Assembly (NCBI RefSeq): GCF_002776525.5
Contig: NC_045441.1
Coordinates: 67,895,467-67,959,466 of the forward strand
DNA length: 64,000 nt
Direction: 5' to 3'
From: Piliocolobus tephrosceles
Lineage: Eukaryota > Chordata > Mammalia > Primates > Cercopithecidae
The position numbers and the translations under genes were made by a program. The notes beneath the pieces were generated by a model, which was not told the DNA's origin, searched no databases, and saw only the letters and a program-made list of their open reading frames with translations. Numbering within the stretch: position 1 is the stretch's first letter; each line of letters starts with the position of its first letter. Shown piece after piece: positions 36,654 to 47,152 of the stretch.

Positions 36654-37105
36654 CATCATACTTCATGCTTCCTCTCTGTTGTAAATACCAGTAGTTTACT
36701 CCCACTTATTTTGAATAGAATTCCACTGATGAATATAGCACAATTTTTCAAGGTCACCTATTGAGGTACTTTGGGTTATTTCCAGGTCTCGGCTATTATG
36801 AATATGACTTCTGTGAACATCCATTATTCAGTATCTGTGTACTTACAAGGTTTTATTATTTTGGGGTAAATACTAAAGGTAGAATTGCTGAGTCCTAAGA
36901 TAGGTATATGTGGATTTTTGCAAGACCTAGTAAGGCAGCTTTAGGCAACTACTACAGTCAGGAAACTATTATCCTGGTTTGGATAACTGTAGTGAAGCTA
37001 TGTACAATGTGAATATTTGGGAAAGAAAAAGGTAATGTAACCAGGAACACTTTACTCCTGTTGCTTTTCTTGTTTTCTATTATTTAAAATTGAAAAATTT
37101 GAATA
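36654..37105. repeat. Inverted L1M remnant, copy A of a duplicated block
   Basis: The left part (to about 36925) is antisense old L1: ATTTTGAATAGAATTCCAC, GGTCTCGGCTATTATGAAT, GGGGTAAATACTAAAGGTAG, AATTGCTGAGTCCTAAG. The right part (about 36965 on) is plus-strand L1 3' UTR-like: CTGGTTTGGATAACTGTAG, TACAATGTGAATATTTGGG. The same junction appears at 41427-42222, so the two are copies of one event. Confidence 0.75.
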
Positions 37106-37541
37106 GTGTAGTGGGCAGGTGGGTAAATTTTTCTTAAAATCAAGATAAGTTTTGTAGCTTCTCTTACCTTTAAACAACAACTACAACAGAAGGAACACCC
37201 AGATCACAAATCATAGATAACTTAGTGATAATATCACTTGCGAATACTAGGATGGTGCATTTTAACTTTTTTAACACTTTTTCTCATTAGAAAAAAATAG
37301 TAAAAATAAAGAAATAAAGAATAACAGACAAACAAAAACACTGGTTTAAAGTTTTATTACAGGCTCTAATGCACTTAATTTAACTGTGACACAGGTAAAT
37401 GCGATCTAAGTTACCATAAAGGACAAAATTAAAGATGTCTATAAGATGGAGATTTTTCATATGCGCATTATTTTGTTAAATTCTAATAAATTTTTTTTCA
37501 AGCCCCAGGTTTTCATGGTAGTTAGTTGGTGATTTAACTTC
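37106..37541. other. Unclassified AT-rich DNA
   Basis: No gene or repeat recognised. Confidence 0.5.
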
Positions 37542-37556
37542 AAGAACACGTAGTGT

Positions 37557-37856
37557 GGCTGGGTACAGTGACTCACACCAGTTATCCCAGCACTTTGGGA
37601 GGCTGAGGCAGGTGATCACCTGAGGTCAGAAGTTCAAGACCAGCCTGGCTGATATGGTGAAACCCCATCTCTACTAAAAATACAAAAATTAGCCAGGTGT
37701 GGTGGCACACACCTGTAGTCCCAGATCCTCAGGAGCTGAGGCCAGAGAATCACTTGAACCCAGGAGGTGGAGGTTGCAGTGAACCGAGATAGCACCACTG
37801 TACTTCAGTCTAGGCAACAGAGCAAGATTCTGTCTCAAAAAATAAACAAACAAACA
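37557..37856 (+). mobile_element. Alu SINE, plus strand
   Basis: GGCTGGGTACAGTGACTCAC to CTGTCTCAAAAAATAAACAA(AC)n. A 12-bp TSD with one mismatch: AAGAACACGTAG at 37542-37553 and AAGAACACTTAG at 37857-37868. Confidence 0.96.
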
Positions 37857-37868
37857 AAGAACACTTAG

Positions 37869-38479
37869 AAAAGGGCCAGCACTTATTTTTTCGTTCACCA
37901 GGTAACAAAGTTTTGTAGGAGCAGTTAGAGATTGTCATCCATGAGTCTGTCATTTTTTTAAAGAAAAAAATCAAGGGTGTGCAAAATCTTGGGGCTTTTT
38001 ATTAATATTCAAGGTAGTTTTATATAAGAGAAACAAGAAAAGAATACATGCAGGGAAACACATAAATGAGACACAGAAAACATAAGACTATATTGAAATG
38101 GTTTCTGTGAAAAACACAGGGGTGTCCCTGTAAACCTAATGACTGTACATGGTTGCTCAGTGGAGAAACATAGAATTTACCTAAAAGGATTTACCTAAAG
38201 ACAAGAAAAGTTATACAAACATCAGTGGCATATGATTCTTTTACTCAAAATACATTATCAAATTACATTCTAGGGGTAATTTTCAAGAACACGATACTCC
38301 TCTCCCCATAACACAACTGATTTCTAGATCCTTCCTTTAAAATCTCCTTTGCTTCACAATTAGAAATAATAAGAACATTTGTTTAAGAAATGCGAATGAC
38401 TGGACTTCAACTACAGAAACATGGCAATTAATAACTACTCTCTTCCTCCTGCAATCTCACATAAATTTTGTTTAAAACA
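37869..38479. other. Unclassified AT-rich DNA
   Basis: No gene; the right part may be the decayed beginning of the L1M that follows. Confidence 0.4.
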
Positions 38480-39075
38480 GAGTATAGTATTGAAACAGGG
38501 GAATATACAGGTCACTGGAAGAAAGCAGCAAGCAATGAAATCAAGTTATAGATATAAATGAAATTGAGAAATGACAAATGTGAATTGAAGAGAGATTAAA
38601 TATTGTCTACCAATATAGGAAAAAATCAGATATTATGTTACTTAAAGAAATAAGTTTCAGAAGGATTAGAATTCAGAACATGAAAAAACATTAAATTTAA
38701 AAATAAAATGTGCACAAAATCAAAGAATTGAAAAGATTTTAAATTGGCTATGTAAGTATTTAGATGTTCAGCATGACAAAATTCACCATAAACAAAATTA
38801 AACACAAGCAACTGATGTGTGATGTCTACAACGCAAATATTCTGCAAATAATTACCATCTCAACTATAAAGAACTCCTAGAAACCAATAAGAAAAAGATA
38901 AAAACCTATTTCTTAAATGGGCAGAATATTAGAAACAGGCAATTTACAAAGGAGAAAATCCAAAAGACCAATAAACACATGATAAAATAATTCACTTTAC
39001 TAGTATTCAAGAACATGCAATTTGAAGCAAATATGATGCCATTTCATATCTAATTAGCAAGAAACTTGAAGTTTT

Positions 39076-39369
39076 TTTTGTTTTTTTTGAGATGGAGTTT
39101 CGCTCTGTCACCCAGAGCTAGTGCAGTGGTGCGATCTCGGCTCACTGCAAGCTCTGCCTCCCAGGTTCACACCATTCTCCTGCCTCAGCCTCCCGAGTAG
39201 CTGGGACTACAGGTGCCTGCCACCATGCCCAGCTAATTATTTTGTATTCTAAGTAGAGACGAGGTTTCACTGTGTTAGCCAGGATGGCCTCAATCTCCTG
39301 ACCCTGTGATCTGCCCGCCTCGGCCTCCCAAAGTGCTGAGATTACAGGCATGAGCCACTGCGCCAGGCT
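39076..39369 (-). mobile_element. Alu SINE, minus strand, inside L1M
   Basis: TTTTGTTTTTTTTGAGATGGAG to CACTGCGCCAGGCT. A perfect 15-bp TSD GAAACTTGAAGTTTT lies at 39061-39075 and 39370-39384. Confidence 0.97.
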
Positions 39370-39508
39370 GAAACTTGAAGTTTTGATAGTACTCAGTGTT
39401 GGTAAGGATAAGATTCAATGAGACTCTGACTTTCGTCCCTTAGACTTTAATGAATGATGTGTTCTTATCTAAGCTGTAGCTTGAAATAGCAGAGTTTTAA
39501 GAGTAACA

Positions 39509-39900
39509 CAGATGGTCTATGACTTATGATTTGACTCATGATTTTTTGATTTGACAATAGTACAAAAGTGATGCACATTCAGTATAAACCATACTTCAAA
39601 TTTCAAATTATGGTATTTTCTAAGGCTAGAGGTATGTAGTTTGATACACTCATGAGGTTATAGGCAATAGCAGTGAGCTACAGCTCCCAGTCGGCCACAT
39701 GATCTCTACTAGGATAACAACTTATATTCTACAGGGTACTATGTTGCCAAAATTTTTTGGATACAATTTTGCCCAAATGTGCATTAGACTAAGCTAAGCT
39801 ATGATGATCAAATGTATTAAATGCATTTTCAATTTATGATATTTTCAATTTACAATGGGTTTATCGGGATGTAACCCCATCATAAGTTGAGGAAAGTCTG
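39509..39900. mobile_element. Tigger-like (TcMar) nonautonomous DNA transposon
   Basis: About 390 bp with inverted ends: the left end CAGATGGTCTATGACTTATGA is matched by the reverse complement of the right end TCATAAGTTGAGGAAAGTCTG. Internal GCACATTCAGTATAAACC, GCAGTGAGCTACAGCTCCCAG, GACTAAGCTAAGCTATGATG and GGGTTTATCGGGATGTAACC are typical of a primate Tigger-type family. No transposase. TA lies at the right edge (TA target expected). Inserted in the L1M. Confidence 0.82.
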
Positions 39901-40840
39901 TAATGAAAATAATTCCACTTTCAGGCATAAATCCTACACACACCAGAAATACTCAAGGAAACAAATACAAGTATATTTTTCAAGGATTTGTTTGTAAGAG
40001 CAAAAACAAAAAAGTTGAAACAAAAATAAATGTCCATTAATAGGAGACTAGATGAATAAACAGTAGTGTATATAGATAATGAGATCATACTCTGCAGTAT
40101 TCCATTTCAGAAATGACAGTAACAATGAGTGACTAGATCTCTATATATCAACACAAATACTTCTTGAAAAAAGTGAATGAATAAAACAGATTAAAAGAGA
40201 TGCAAATAACACATGTAAATATTAAAGACACAGACAATAAGATATATTACTATGGTATACATATTAAATAAAATGAAGTGCCTTTAATAAAGCACAATAT
40301 GTCTTCCAGAAAACATGCAGGAAAAAGTATAGCTGCCATCTCAAGATGTGTGTTACCCGGCAGAAAACAGGGGAATGGGAAGGGCCTGGTGTCTTAGGTC
40401 TGTCTAAAACATTTAATTTCTTTAAAAAGTAATAGCAAAATAAGAAAGCATGCCAAAATAATATTATTCATTAAGTTGAGATAAAATGGAAATGTGTCAT
40501 ATTCTTCTCTGTACTTTTTTATATATTTGAAATATTTTGTAATGAAAATTAAAATTATATTTTAAAATATTAAATAAAGAAATAATATGGTAGGGTAAAA
40601 GAAGGATCAAATACATCAGTGAGACTCCATACTGGCTTTTCTTAAATTATTATACTGTGCAATGTACTATTTCTAAAATCTGAAGTTTTCTATTGCCAGG
40701 AAACCAATACACTTAATAAGATGCTTTATCTATGTGAATTGACATGAGTTCATATAACTTTACTTAGTTTTTGTCTAGATATGTAAACTGAAGCATATCT
40801 TCAGAATTGGGTTTGAAAAGCTTTTCAAAAAGTTTCTCCA

Positions 40841-40916
40841 TCACTTGAACCCAGGAGGCGGAGGGTGCAGTGAGCCGAGATTGCACCTCTGCACTCCAGC
40901 AAAACTCTGTCTCAAA
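40841..40916 (+). mobile_element. Extremely truncated Alu with clean TSD
   Basis: Only TCACTTGAACCCAGGAGGCG to CTCCAGC, then AAAACTCTGTCTC and an A-tail. The CCTGGGCGACAG part is missing. A 14-bp perfect TSD AAAAAGTTTCTCCA lies at 40827-40840 and 40917-40930. Confidence 0.96.
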
Positions 40917-41139
40917 AAAAAGTTTCTCCAACACAATCAATTGTACATTTATGCTAAATCCTTAAAAATAACTTTTATTTCTCTTCTGCCACTATACCTG
41001 TTTTATATTTTCTTTGTCTGAAAAATAAAGTAGCTCTTCAAATATTTGTCTAGCATCACCTCATTAAATAGTACTATGAGTCAATATAGTAACTTCAGCC
41101 TTATTTAACTTTTATCATCGTTGTATATTTTAAAATCAT

Positions 41140-42222
41140 CTTTATTTGGATAAAATGAACGTACCATAAATGCACCAATTTTAGGCTTATATTTGATGAA
41201 TGTATACATGCATGTAACTATCACCACACTCAAGATATAAAATATTTCCAATATTTCTAAAAATTATACTTTGCTGTTTTGCAATTAATGACTTCCTCAA
41301 CACCCATATCCCAGCACCCAGGCAACCACTGATCACCTTTTCTTCACAATATGTTAGATTTGTCTTATCTAGCGTTTTACGTATTAAAATCAGACAAGAT
41401 ACACAATTTTATGTCAACATTCTCTTACACATTATGCTTCATACACGTTATTGCAAGTATCAGTAGTTTACTTCTATTTATTTTGAATAGTATTCCATTG
41501 ATGAATATACCAGAAATTTTATTTTATTTTTTTATTTTTATTTTTTGTTGTTGTTGTTGTTGAGACGGAGTCTCACTCTGTCGCCCAGGCTGGAGTGCAG
41601 TGGCCAGATCTCAGCTCACTGCAAGCTCCACCTCCCGGGTTTACGCCATTCTCCTGCCTCAGCCTCCCAAGTAGCTGGGACTACAGGCGCCCGCCACCTC
41701 GCCCGGCTAGTTTTTTGTATTTTTTAGTAGAGACGGGGTTTCACCATGTTAGCCAGGATGGTCTTGATCTCCTGACCTCATGATCCGCCCACCTCGGCCT
41801 CCCAAAGTGCTGGGATTACAGGCTTGAGCCACCGTGCCTGGCCACCACAAATTTTAAAGTCATCTATTGATGTACTTTTGGATTATGTCCAGGTTTTGGC
41901 TATTACAAATACAATTTCTGTGAAGATTCATTATTAGTATCTGTGTACCTAGAAATTTTTATCATTTTGGGGTAAATACTAAGGGTGGAATTGCTGAGTC
42001 ATAAGACAAGTATACAAGTACTTCTGTAAGACCTATTAAAGCAGCCCTAGGCAACTAATACAGTCAGAAACTATTTTCTTGGTTTGGATAACTGTATTGA
42101 AGCTAGGTACAATGTTAACATTTGGGGAAAACTGAGGTATTGTAACTGGAATACTACACCAATAACACTGTACCAGTCTTACTTTTTTTTTCTTTCCATT
42201 ATTCCAAATTGAAAACTTTTTT
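41140..42222. repeat. Inverted L1M remnant, copy B (interrupted by AluY)
   Basis: 41140-42010 is antisense old L1: GAACGTACCATAAATGCACC, TAACTATCACCACACTCAAG, CCAGCACCCAGGCAACCACT, TTGAATAGTATTCCATTGATG, GGTTTTGGCTATTACAAAT, GGGGTAAATACTAAGGGTGG. From about 42080 the sequence is plus-strand L1 3' UTR-like (TTGGTTTGGATAACTGTATTG, AATGTTAACATTTGGGGAAA, CCATTATTCCAAATTGAAAA). The opposed orientation suggests a twin-priming inversion. The part 41427-42222, less the AluY, is duplicated at 36654-37105. Confidence 0.72.
41522..41843 (-). mobile_element. AluY, Old World monkey type, minus strand
   Basis: T-rich tail with (TTG)n, GAGACGGAGTCTCACTCTGT to GAGCCACCGTGCCTGGCC. GTGGCCAGATCTCAGC, CACCTCGCCCGGCTAG and CAGGCTTGAGCCACC are the reverse complements of the AluYRa-type variants. 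A 13-bp TSD with one mismatch (ACCAGAAATTTTA at 41509-41521, ACCACAAATTTTA at 41844-41856). Confidence 0.95.
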
Positions 42223-42759
42223 TAACAATGTCAGTTGTACTTGCTTTTGCTATTATTATTGCTATTGTTCCTGCTCTTCCCCAGTAATCTCTACTGGTGC
42301 AATCTCTCTTCTCTCTTGTATGTTAGAACAGTAATAATTTTAGTAAAAGGAGTGAAGAATTTATAAGCAAGACGGACACAGGATCAGATAGGGAATTTTA
42401 AAAAGAATCTATTTGAAGTGGGTTGCAACTTGGACAGGTATTAAGCTAGAATAAGAAAGACCAATTAAATGGTAAAAACTAATAAATGCTTGAGCCAAGT
42501 AAAAGAGAATTGAGAAGAAGAATGTCTTTTATAGATAACAAGGGAGTAGAATTAATAGAATAAAGTAACAGATTGTATACTAGAAAAAGAGAGGTATAAG
42601 TTAATAATAATACTAGTAAAGCTGACATTATCAAACAATTCATAGGTACATATCTTAATCTTCCCCAACTCTTTAAGGAAAATAGAATTATCATCTTTTT
42701 TAAAATCTTAAAATCAGACAGTCTTTGTTTAATCCTCTTATCCATGGCCATTGTATGTT
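42223..42759. other. Unclassified DNA
   Basis: No gene. 42590-42760 has weak MIR-like order but is too decayed to call; the 95-codon minus frame 42479-42766 looks random. Confidence 0.4.
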
Positions 42760-43195
42760 CCTCCATTTATTTAGGTCTTTTGTTTATTTTTTAAGTTAGC
42801 ATTTAATAACTTTCAGCTTATAGATCCTGTAAGTTTGACTAAGTTTGTACTCAGGTATTTCATTTTCTTTGAAGCAATTTCAGTTTCCACATGTCAATTG
42901 TAAATACATAAAAGTGTTTGATTTTGAATATTGATTCTGTGTCATGCAACCTTGCTGAACTCATTTACTAGTTTTTGAACTTTGTTTTTTTAATTGATAC
43001 CTTGACTAGCTGAATTTTAGTGAAAGTGCAAAAGCAATTCAATGGAGTAAGCAAAAACTTTTGACAAACGATGCTGGAGCAATTGGACATCCACAGGACA
43101 AAAAAGAAAATAAAAAAGAAAGAAAATGAAGGAGAAAAAAAAGATTAACCTAAGCTATACACACTACATAGAAATTATGAAATTATAAAACTCAT
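42760..43195. repeat. Twin-primed (5'-inverted) ancient L1 ORF2 remnant
   Basis: 42760-43010 is antisense ORF2: ATTTAGGTCTTTTGTTTATT, TACTCAGGTATTTCATTTTC, CATGCAACCTTGCTGAACTC. 43015-43195 is sense ORF2 from farther downstream in L1: AAGCAATTCAATGGAGTAAG, ACGATGCTGGAGCAATTGGA, AAATTATAAAACTCATTGG. Inverted upstream part joined to sense downstream part is the signature of twin priming. Confidence 0.72.
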
Positions 43196-43263
43196 TGGCA
43201 AATGTAAATATATAATCAAATTCATAATACTCTAATATTATAATAGTGCTGCATAATCACTTT

Positions 43264-43560
43264 GTGTTTTTTGTTTGTTTGTTTTTAGAGATGCAGTCTC
43301 ACTCTGTCAGTCACCACAGTCTGGGTTGCAGTGGTGCAATTATAGCTCACTTCAGCCTTGCACTCCGGGGCTCAAGTGTTCCTCCTGCCTCAGCCTCCCA
43401 AGGAGCTGAGTCTACAAACATTCACCACTATGCTTAATTTTTGTTTTTGTAGAGATGGAGTCTGGCTCTACTGACCAGGCTGGTCTCAAACTTCTGACCT
43501 TAAGTGATCCTCCTTAAGCCTCCCAAAGTGCTGGGATTACTGGTATGAGTCACTGTGGCC
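43264..43560 (-). mobile_element. Alu SINE, old (AluJ-like), minus strand
   Basis: TGTGTTTTTTGTTTG.. to CACTGTGGCC. TTATAGCTCACTTCAGCCTTG and CAAACTTCTGACCTTAAGTGATCC are AluJ-type. A perfect 12-bp TSD CATAATCACTTT lies at 43252-43263 and 43561-43572. Confidence 0.95.
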
Positions 43561-43572
43561 CATAATCACTTT

Positions 43573-43970
43573 TAACTCTAGTATGCAAGTTAGAGGACAA
43601 ATGCATTAAAAGTAGTTATAACTAAAAAGATGTTAAAAGATACACAATATTAGTAGATATAAATTGTGACAATCACATAAAATTGGGAGGCCTTATGTAG
43701 AGTTTTTGTATGTGATTGAATTTAACTTATTATAATGTCAATCACATGATGTCATTATGACTACCAAAACTGTTGCATGGTATAAAAGATTTTTGAGTAA
43801 CATTTGTGATGCTATTTTTTCTCATTTATTTTTTAAAAATTAATATTTGTAACACTGTATTTCCTAGAGTAAAAGTGGCACCTCGCCCCTTTAAAGCATT
43901 ACTAGTTCTAGGAACTGAACTAAACTAAAAGGTGAAAGAGTGTTTATAATTATATTGCTTGTTTTTGTCC
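43573..43970. other. Unclassified DNA
   Basis: No gene or repeat recognised. Confidence 0.5.
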
Positions 43971-44050
43971 AAGATGACAGCCAGAAGTTACCATCCTGAA
44001 CAAGAGAGAAGGAAGAACAGCCACGGAGAAGGTGATTATGGCATTTCTGC
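43971..44050 (+). repeat. Unrecognised 80-bp sequence, copy 1
   Basis: It matches 46795-46874 with about nine substitutions in 80 bp and no indel. Beginning at ATG 43974 the plus frame is open for 28 codons (MTARSYHPEQERRKNSHGEG...) to a TAA. Six or so of the differences from copy 2 change the amino acid and one is silent, so selection on a protein is not supported. I do not recognise the family. Confidence 0.6.
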
Positions 44051-44691
44051 TTCCACATAAAGACTGACATTGTTTTCAGCTTTTATTTTTCATTTACAAT
44101 AGCACAATACATTGGAATAATTGTTGCTTTTCAGCAGTTCCATTCCAGGCTATGTTCTCTAGTTGACCTCCGGGCCCTAAAGAACAAGTTAGTCATCTGT
44201 TTCACTTTTGGATTGATTAAATTTATATTTATATTTATTTTCAATGCTCCTTTTTCTCCAGAGATTTTGAGAAGGGTTGTAAAATAACCACACATTGTCC
44301 TTTAAACCAAGACACTTTTGAAAGTTGAAGAAATGCTATTAATAATTATCGCAGGACTAGAGACATAAATTCATACTATTCCAAGCAAACTAGGACATGG
44401 GGTCAACATAACTATATATGTTAAGATAACACTCTTCTTTCTGATCCTTGAGCCCTAAATATTAAACACAGATCACACATCAAATTCTATAAGTTTCTTT
44501 ACAGAAAGAAACTTATCAGCTCTGAACATTTTCTTAAAAAAACTTCAATGTAATATCAACCCATTAAACCAAAGTTAAAATAGAAAAGTAAAAAGGACAA
44601 CCCCTAAATTTTGTCTAAATAAAAACATATATGTAATATGTATTATATGAGCATATGTGTGTCTATGTGTGTGTGTAGAGAGAGAGCGAAC

Positions 44692-44756
44692 GCTCAGAGT
44701 CATATACAGAAAAAGGGCTGAAAAGGGCTCAGAGTCATATACAGAAAAAGGACTGA
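44692..44756. repeat. 35-bp direct tandem duplication
   Basis: GCTCAGAGTCATATACAGAA begins both units (44692 and 44727). The second unit differs by one base in the matching 30, so the duplication is fairly recent. Confidence 0.95.
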
Positions 44757-44929
44757 ACCCCTGAAATTTAGTTTCATTTATGCTATTATATCATATTTCA
44801 TTTTGTGTACCTCAGTATATTTTTACTTTAAAAAAAAGAAGAAAATATCTATGTTGTCTCACAGGGTTTTCCTGAGAGTAAATTGAAATACTCATCGAGA
44901 AAAGTAATTTAAAAACAATTTTAGGGATT

Positions 44930-44968
44930 TTTTTGTTTTGTTTTGTTTTGTTTGTTTGTTTTTTGTTT
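44930..44968. repeat. (TTTTG)n low-complexity tract
   Basis: Pentamer TTTTG repeats passing into TTTG and T-runs, with no Alu body attached. Confidence 0.9.
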
Positions 44969-45106
44969 TCTTAAATATATATTGACTTGAATCTAAAGAT
45001 TTTGAAAGCCAGGTATTGTATAGCACAATTATACAATCTGTAACCTCCTGGCTTTTAGACCCAGACAAGGTACCAGAAGGCAGCCTTATTTAAACAATAG
45101 AAGATC

Positions 45107-45408
45107 CTGACCAGATGAGGTGGCTCACACCTATAATCCCATCACTGGAGGCCTAGGTGGGTGAATCACTTAGGGTCAGGAATTCAAGACCAGCCTGGTT
45201 AACATAGTGAAATCCTGTCTCTACTGAAAATACAAAAATTACCCAGGCATGGTGGCACGTGCCTGTAATTCCAGCTACTTGGGAAGCTGAGGTGCAAGAA
45301 TTGTTTGAACCAGGGAGGCAGAGGTTGCAGTGAGCCAAGATTATGCCACTGCACTCCAGTCTGGGTGACAAAGCGAGACCATGTCTCAAAAAAAAAAAAA
45401 AAAAAAGG
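45107..45408 (+). mobile_element. Alu SINE, plus strand
   Basis: TGACCAGATGAGGTGGCTCAC to an 18-A tail. Flanking ACAATAGAAGATC (45094-45106) and AGAATAGACGATC (about 45412-45424) form a TSD with two mismatches. The minus-strand frames 45153-45485 and 45199-45432 are antisense Alu. Confidence 0.95.
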
Positions 45409-45424
45409 AAAGAATAGACGATCT

Positions 45425-46794
45425 GGAGCCAAAATTTCCTTGTGAAAAGAATCTCTGAATTGAGTGCTCCATGTAAATAAAACATAGAATTCCTTAAAGT
45501 TAAGTGTTTAAAAAATATATTAGCAAAACACTTTTATCAAATATTTTGGTGACACTAATGTACAATTAAGTAAAATAAAAGATATCTTTGCATGTACAGT
45601 TTTAATACTATTCCAGGACAACAGTAGATGTCAATAAGCTTATACTTATCCTTATAGCATGGCTTTTGATGAGAGAAAAATTAACTTTAAAAAAATAAGA
45701 TAATCATCAAAGTCAAAGTTCTTTTCACAGTATTATTCTCCACAATGATCCTCATAATTTTAAATTAAATAATAATTTCATGTGTTATACCCTAATTACC
45801 AGGAAGTTCAGAAACAAATTTGACTGAATTCTAGATACTTATGTTATCAATATATTTTTGCTATCTCTCTGTAATATTTATTTTTATTATTATTTTTTAA
45901 TTAAATGCATTATCTAAAAGTTTTTTATCTTTTCTTGATGCTGCTGCCTATAGTTTTGGAAAGAGAAAAGTGAAAAAATAAATTGTCCATCTGTTAAAGC
46001 CCAAAATGTTCAGCCACAAATTACCAGTATTCCTAATGTAACATAATATTTATCTCAATAAATAAAACTTATTCCAAATTTGTTTTTGAGTGTTATTTTA
46101 AAGTGCTATATTGGTCTTCCATTACCATGGTTACCAAAATAATCTAAACAAAAGTAAATTTCAATTTTCCTTCCAATCATTGTTAGTCTGTCCTTGGCAT
46201 AGAACTCCCATTGATGGTATAAGAAACTTTATGTGTGGAGAACCATGTGGCTATTAAAAAGAGAATAAATACTCATTCTACCTAATTCCTGTTCTTAGAT
46301 TTTCTTTACTAAATATTAGCTCTCTAAAAGCAATAGATGCTCCTAAACAGAGGGAAATGGCAAAACAAAATGCAATATTACTTACAGAGACTTCACTCTG
46401 TCCCTTCCATTTGACTTTCAGCATATTCTAAGACAAATACTGTTACCATCCATTGAATTTTCCTTTTACAAAACATCACAATTAAAAACTACATATGAGA
46501 CTTAAGTTAAGAATCAAGTCAGTCAACAAAAAAGACTATTTATATAGGTCTATTTATATAGATTTTATATGTTTATATGTATAAACAAATAACTATATAT
46601 GAAGATCTGTGTAAAATTAAATACCATCACCCAATACAGAAACTCATTTATTAAATAAGTAAATAACATCAGCCTGAGGCTGATGTTGAAGTGACAATTG
46701 TTTTTAATATCCAAATGTCTTTTCAGTACCTCATCAGGATCTCCTAGGCAAAAGCTGTGAGACAGATGATGCCTGGACATGAAATTTTAAAAAC
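45425..46794. other. Unclassified AT-rich DNA
   Basis: No gene or repeat recognised. It contains a 23-nt near-perfect hairpin at 46665-46687. Confidence 0.45.
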
Positions 46795-46874
46795 CAGGAT
46801 GAGAGCCGGAAGTTACCATGCTGAACATGCTAGAAGGAAGAATAGCCACGAAGAAGGTGATTATGGCATTTCTA
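46795..46874 (+). repeat. Unrecognised 80-bp sequence, copy 2
   Basis: Partner of 43971-44050 in the same orientation, 2.8 kb apart. The plus frame from ATG 46800 is open for 31 codons (MRAGSYHAEHARRKNSHEEG...) to TAA. No similarity continues into either flank. Confidence 0.6.
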
Positions 46875-46949
46875 GTACCATAGCAAGCTAATTTTCTTCT
46901 ACGCTTTATCTTAAAGTCTTTTATTTACTAGGTATATCTATCTTTAGGG

Positions 46950-47152
46950 AAGTGGTTGTCAACCAAGGGCAATATTGTCTGGGGACGTTTTCTTTGTCAT
47001 GACTTGAGAGTAGGGGTAGACAGAGTAGTTGCTACTGGCCTCTAGTGGGTGGAGGCCAGGGATGCTGTTATATACCCCACAATGCACAGCACAGCCCTGC
47101 AAAACAAAGAATTATCTGGTTCACATTATCAATAGTGTCGGTGTTGAGAAAT
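46950..47152 (+). mobile_element. hAT-Charlie type nonautonomous DNA transposon
   Basis: AGTGGTTGTCAACCAAGGGC at the left and GTGTTGAGAAATAG at the right are inverted ends. In between, GCTACTGGCCTCTAGTGGGT, GAGGCCAGGGATGCTGTTAT, AATGCACAGCACAGCCC and AAAGAATTATCTGGTTC are family landmarks. The short flanking TAGGGA on both sides may be part of the 8-bp hAT target duplication. Confidence 0.78.

Larger units (their letters stand above)
38480..40575 (+). repeat. Ancient L1M (ORF2 end and 3' UTR), nested insertions
   Basis: Plus-strand old LINE-1 with ordered ORF2 landmarks: ATTCACCATAAACAAAATTA, AAAGAACTCCTAGAAACCAA, GACCAATAAACACATGATAA, CAGTGTTGGTAAGGATAAGA, then TAAATGTCCATTAATAGGAG. The 3' UTR part has CCGGCAGAAAACAGGGGAAT and a terminal TATATTTGAAATATTTTGTAATG. 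It is split by an Alu (39076-39369) and a Tigger-like element (39509-39900), both younger. No open frame remains. Confidence 0.8.
44051..45093. other. Unclassified DNA with short tandem repeats
   Basis: No gene. Contains a (TG)n/(AG)n patch at about 44655-44688, a 35-bp tandem duplication (44692-44756) and a (TTTTG)n tract at 44930-44968. Confidence 0.5.

Noticed and set aside
45153..45485. 110-codon minus-strand frame with a hydrophobic FFFFF start
   Set aside because: It is the antisense frame of the Alu at 45107-45408 (poly-A read as Phe, then the usual LSPRLECSG-type peptide). The same explains 3689-4045, 19926-20171, 23837-24145, 33111-33344, 41545-41783, 52781-53002, 53898-54158, 56899-57261 and 58297-58697.
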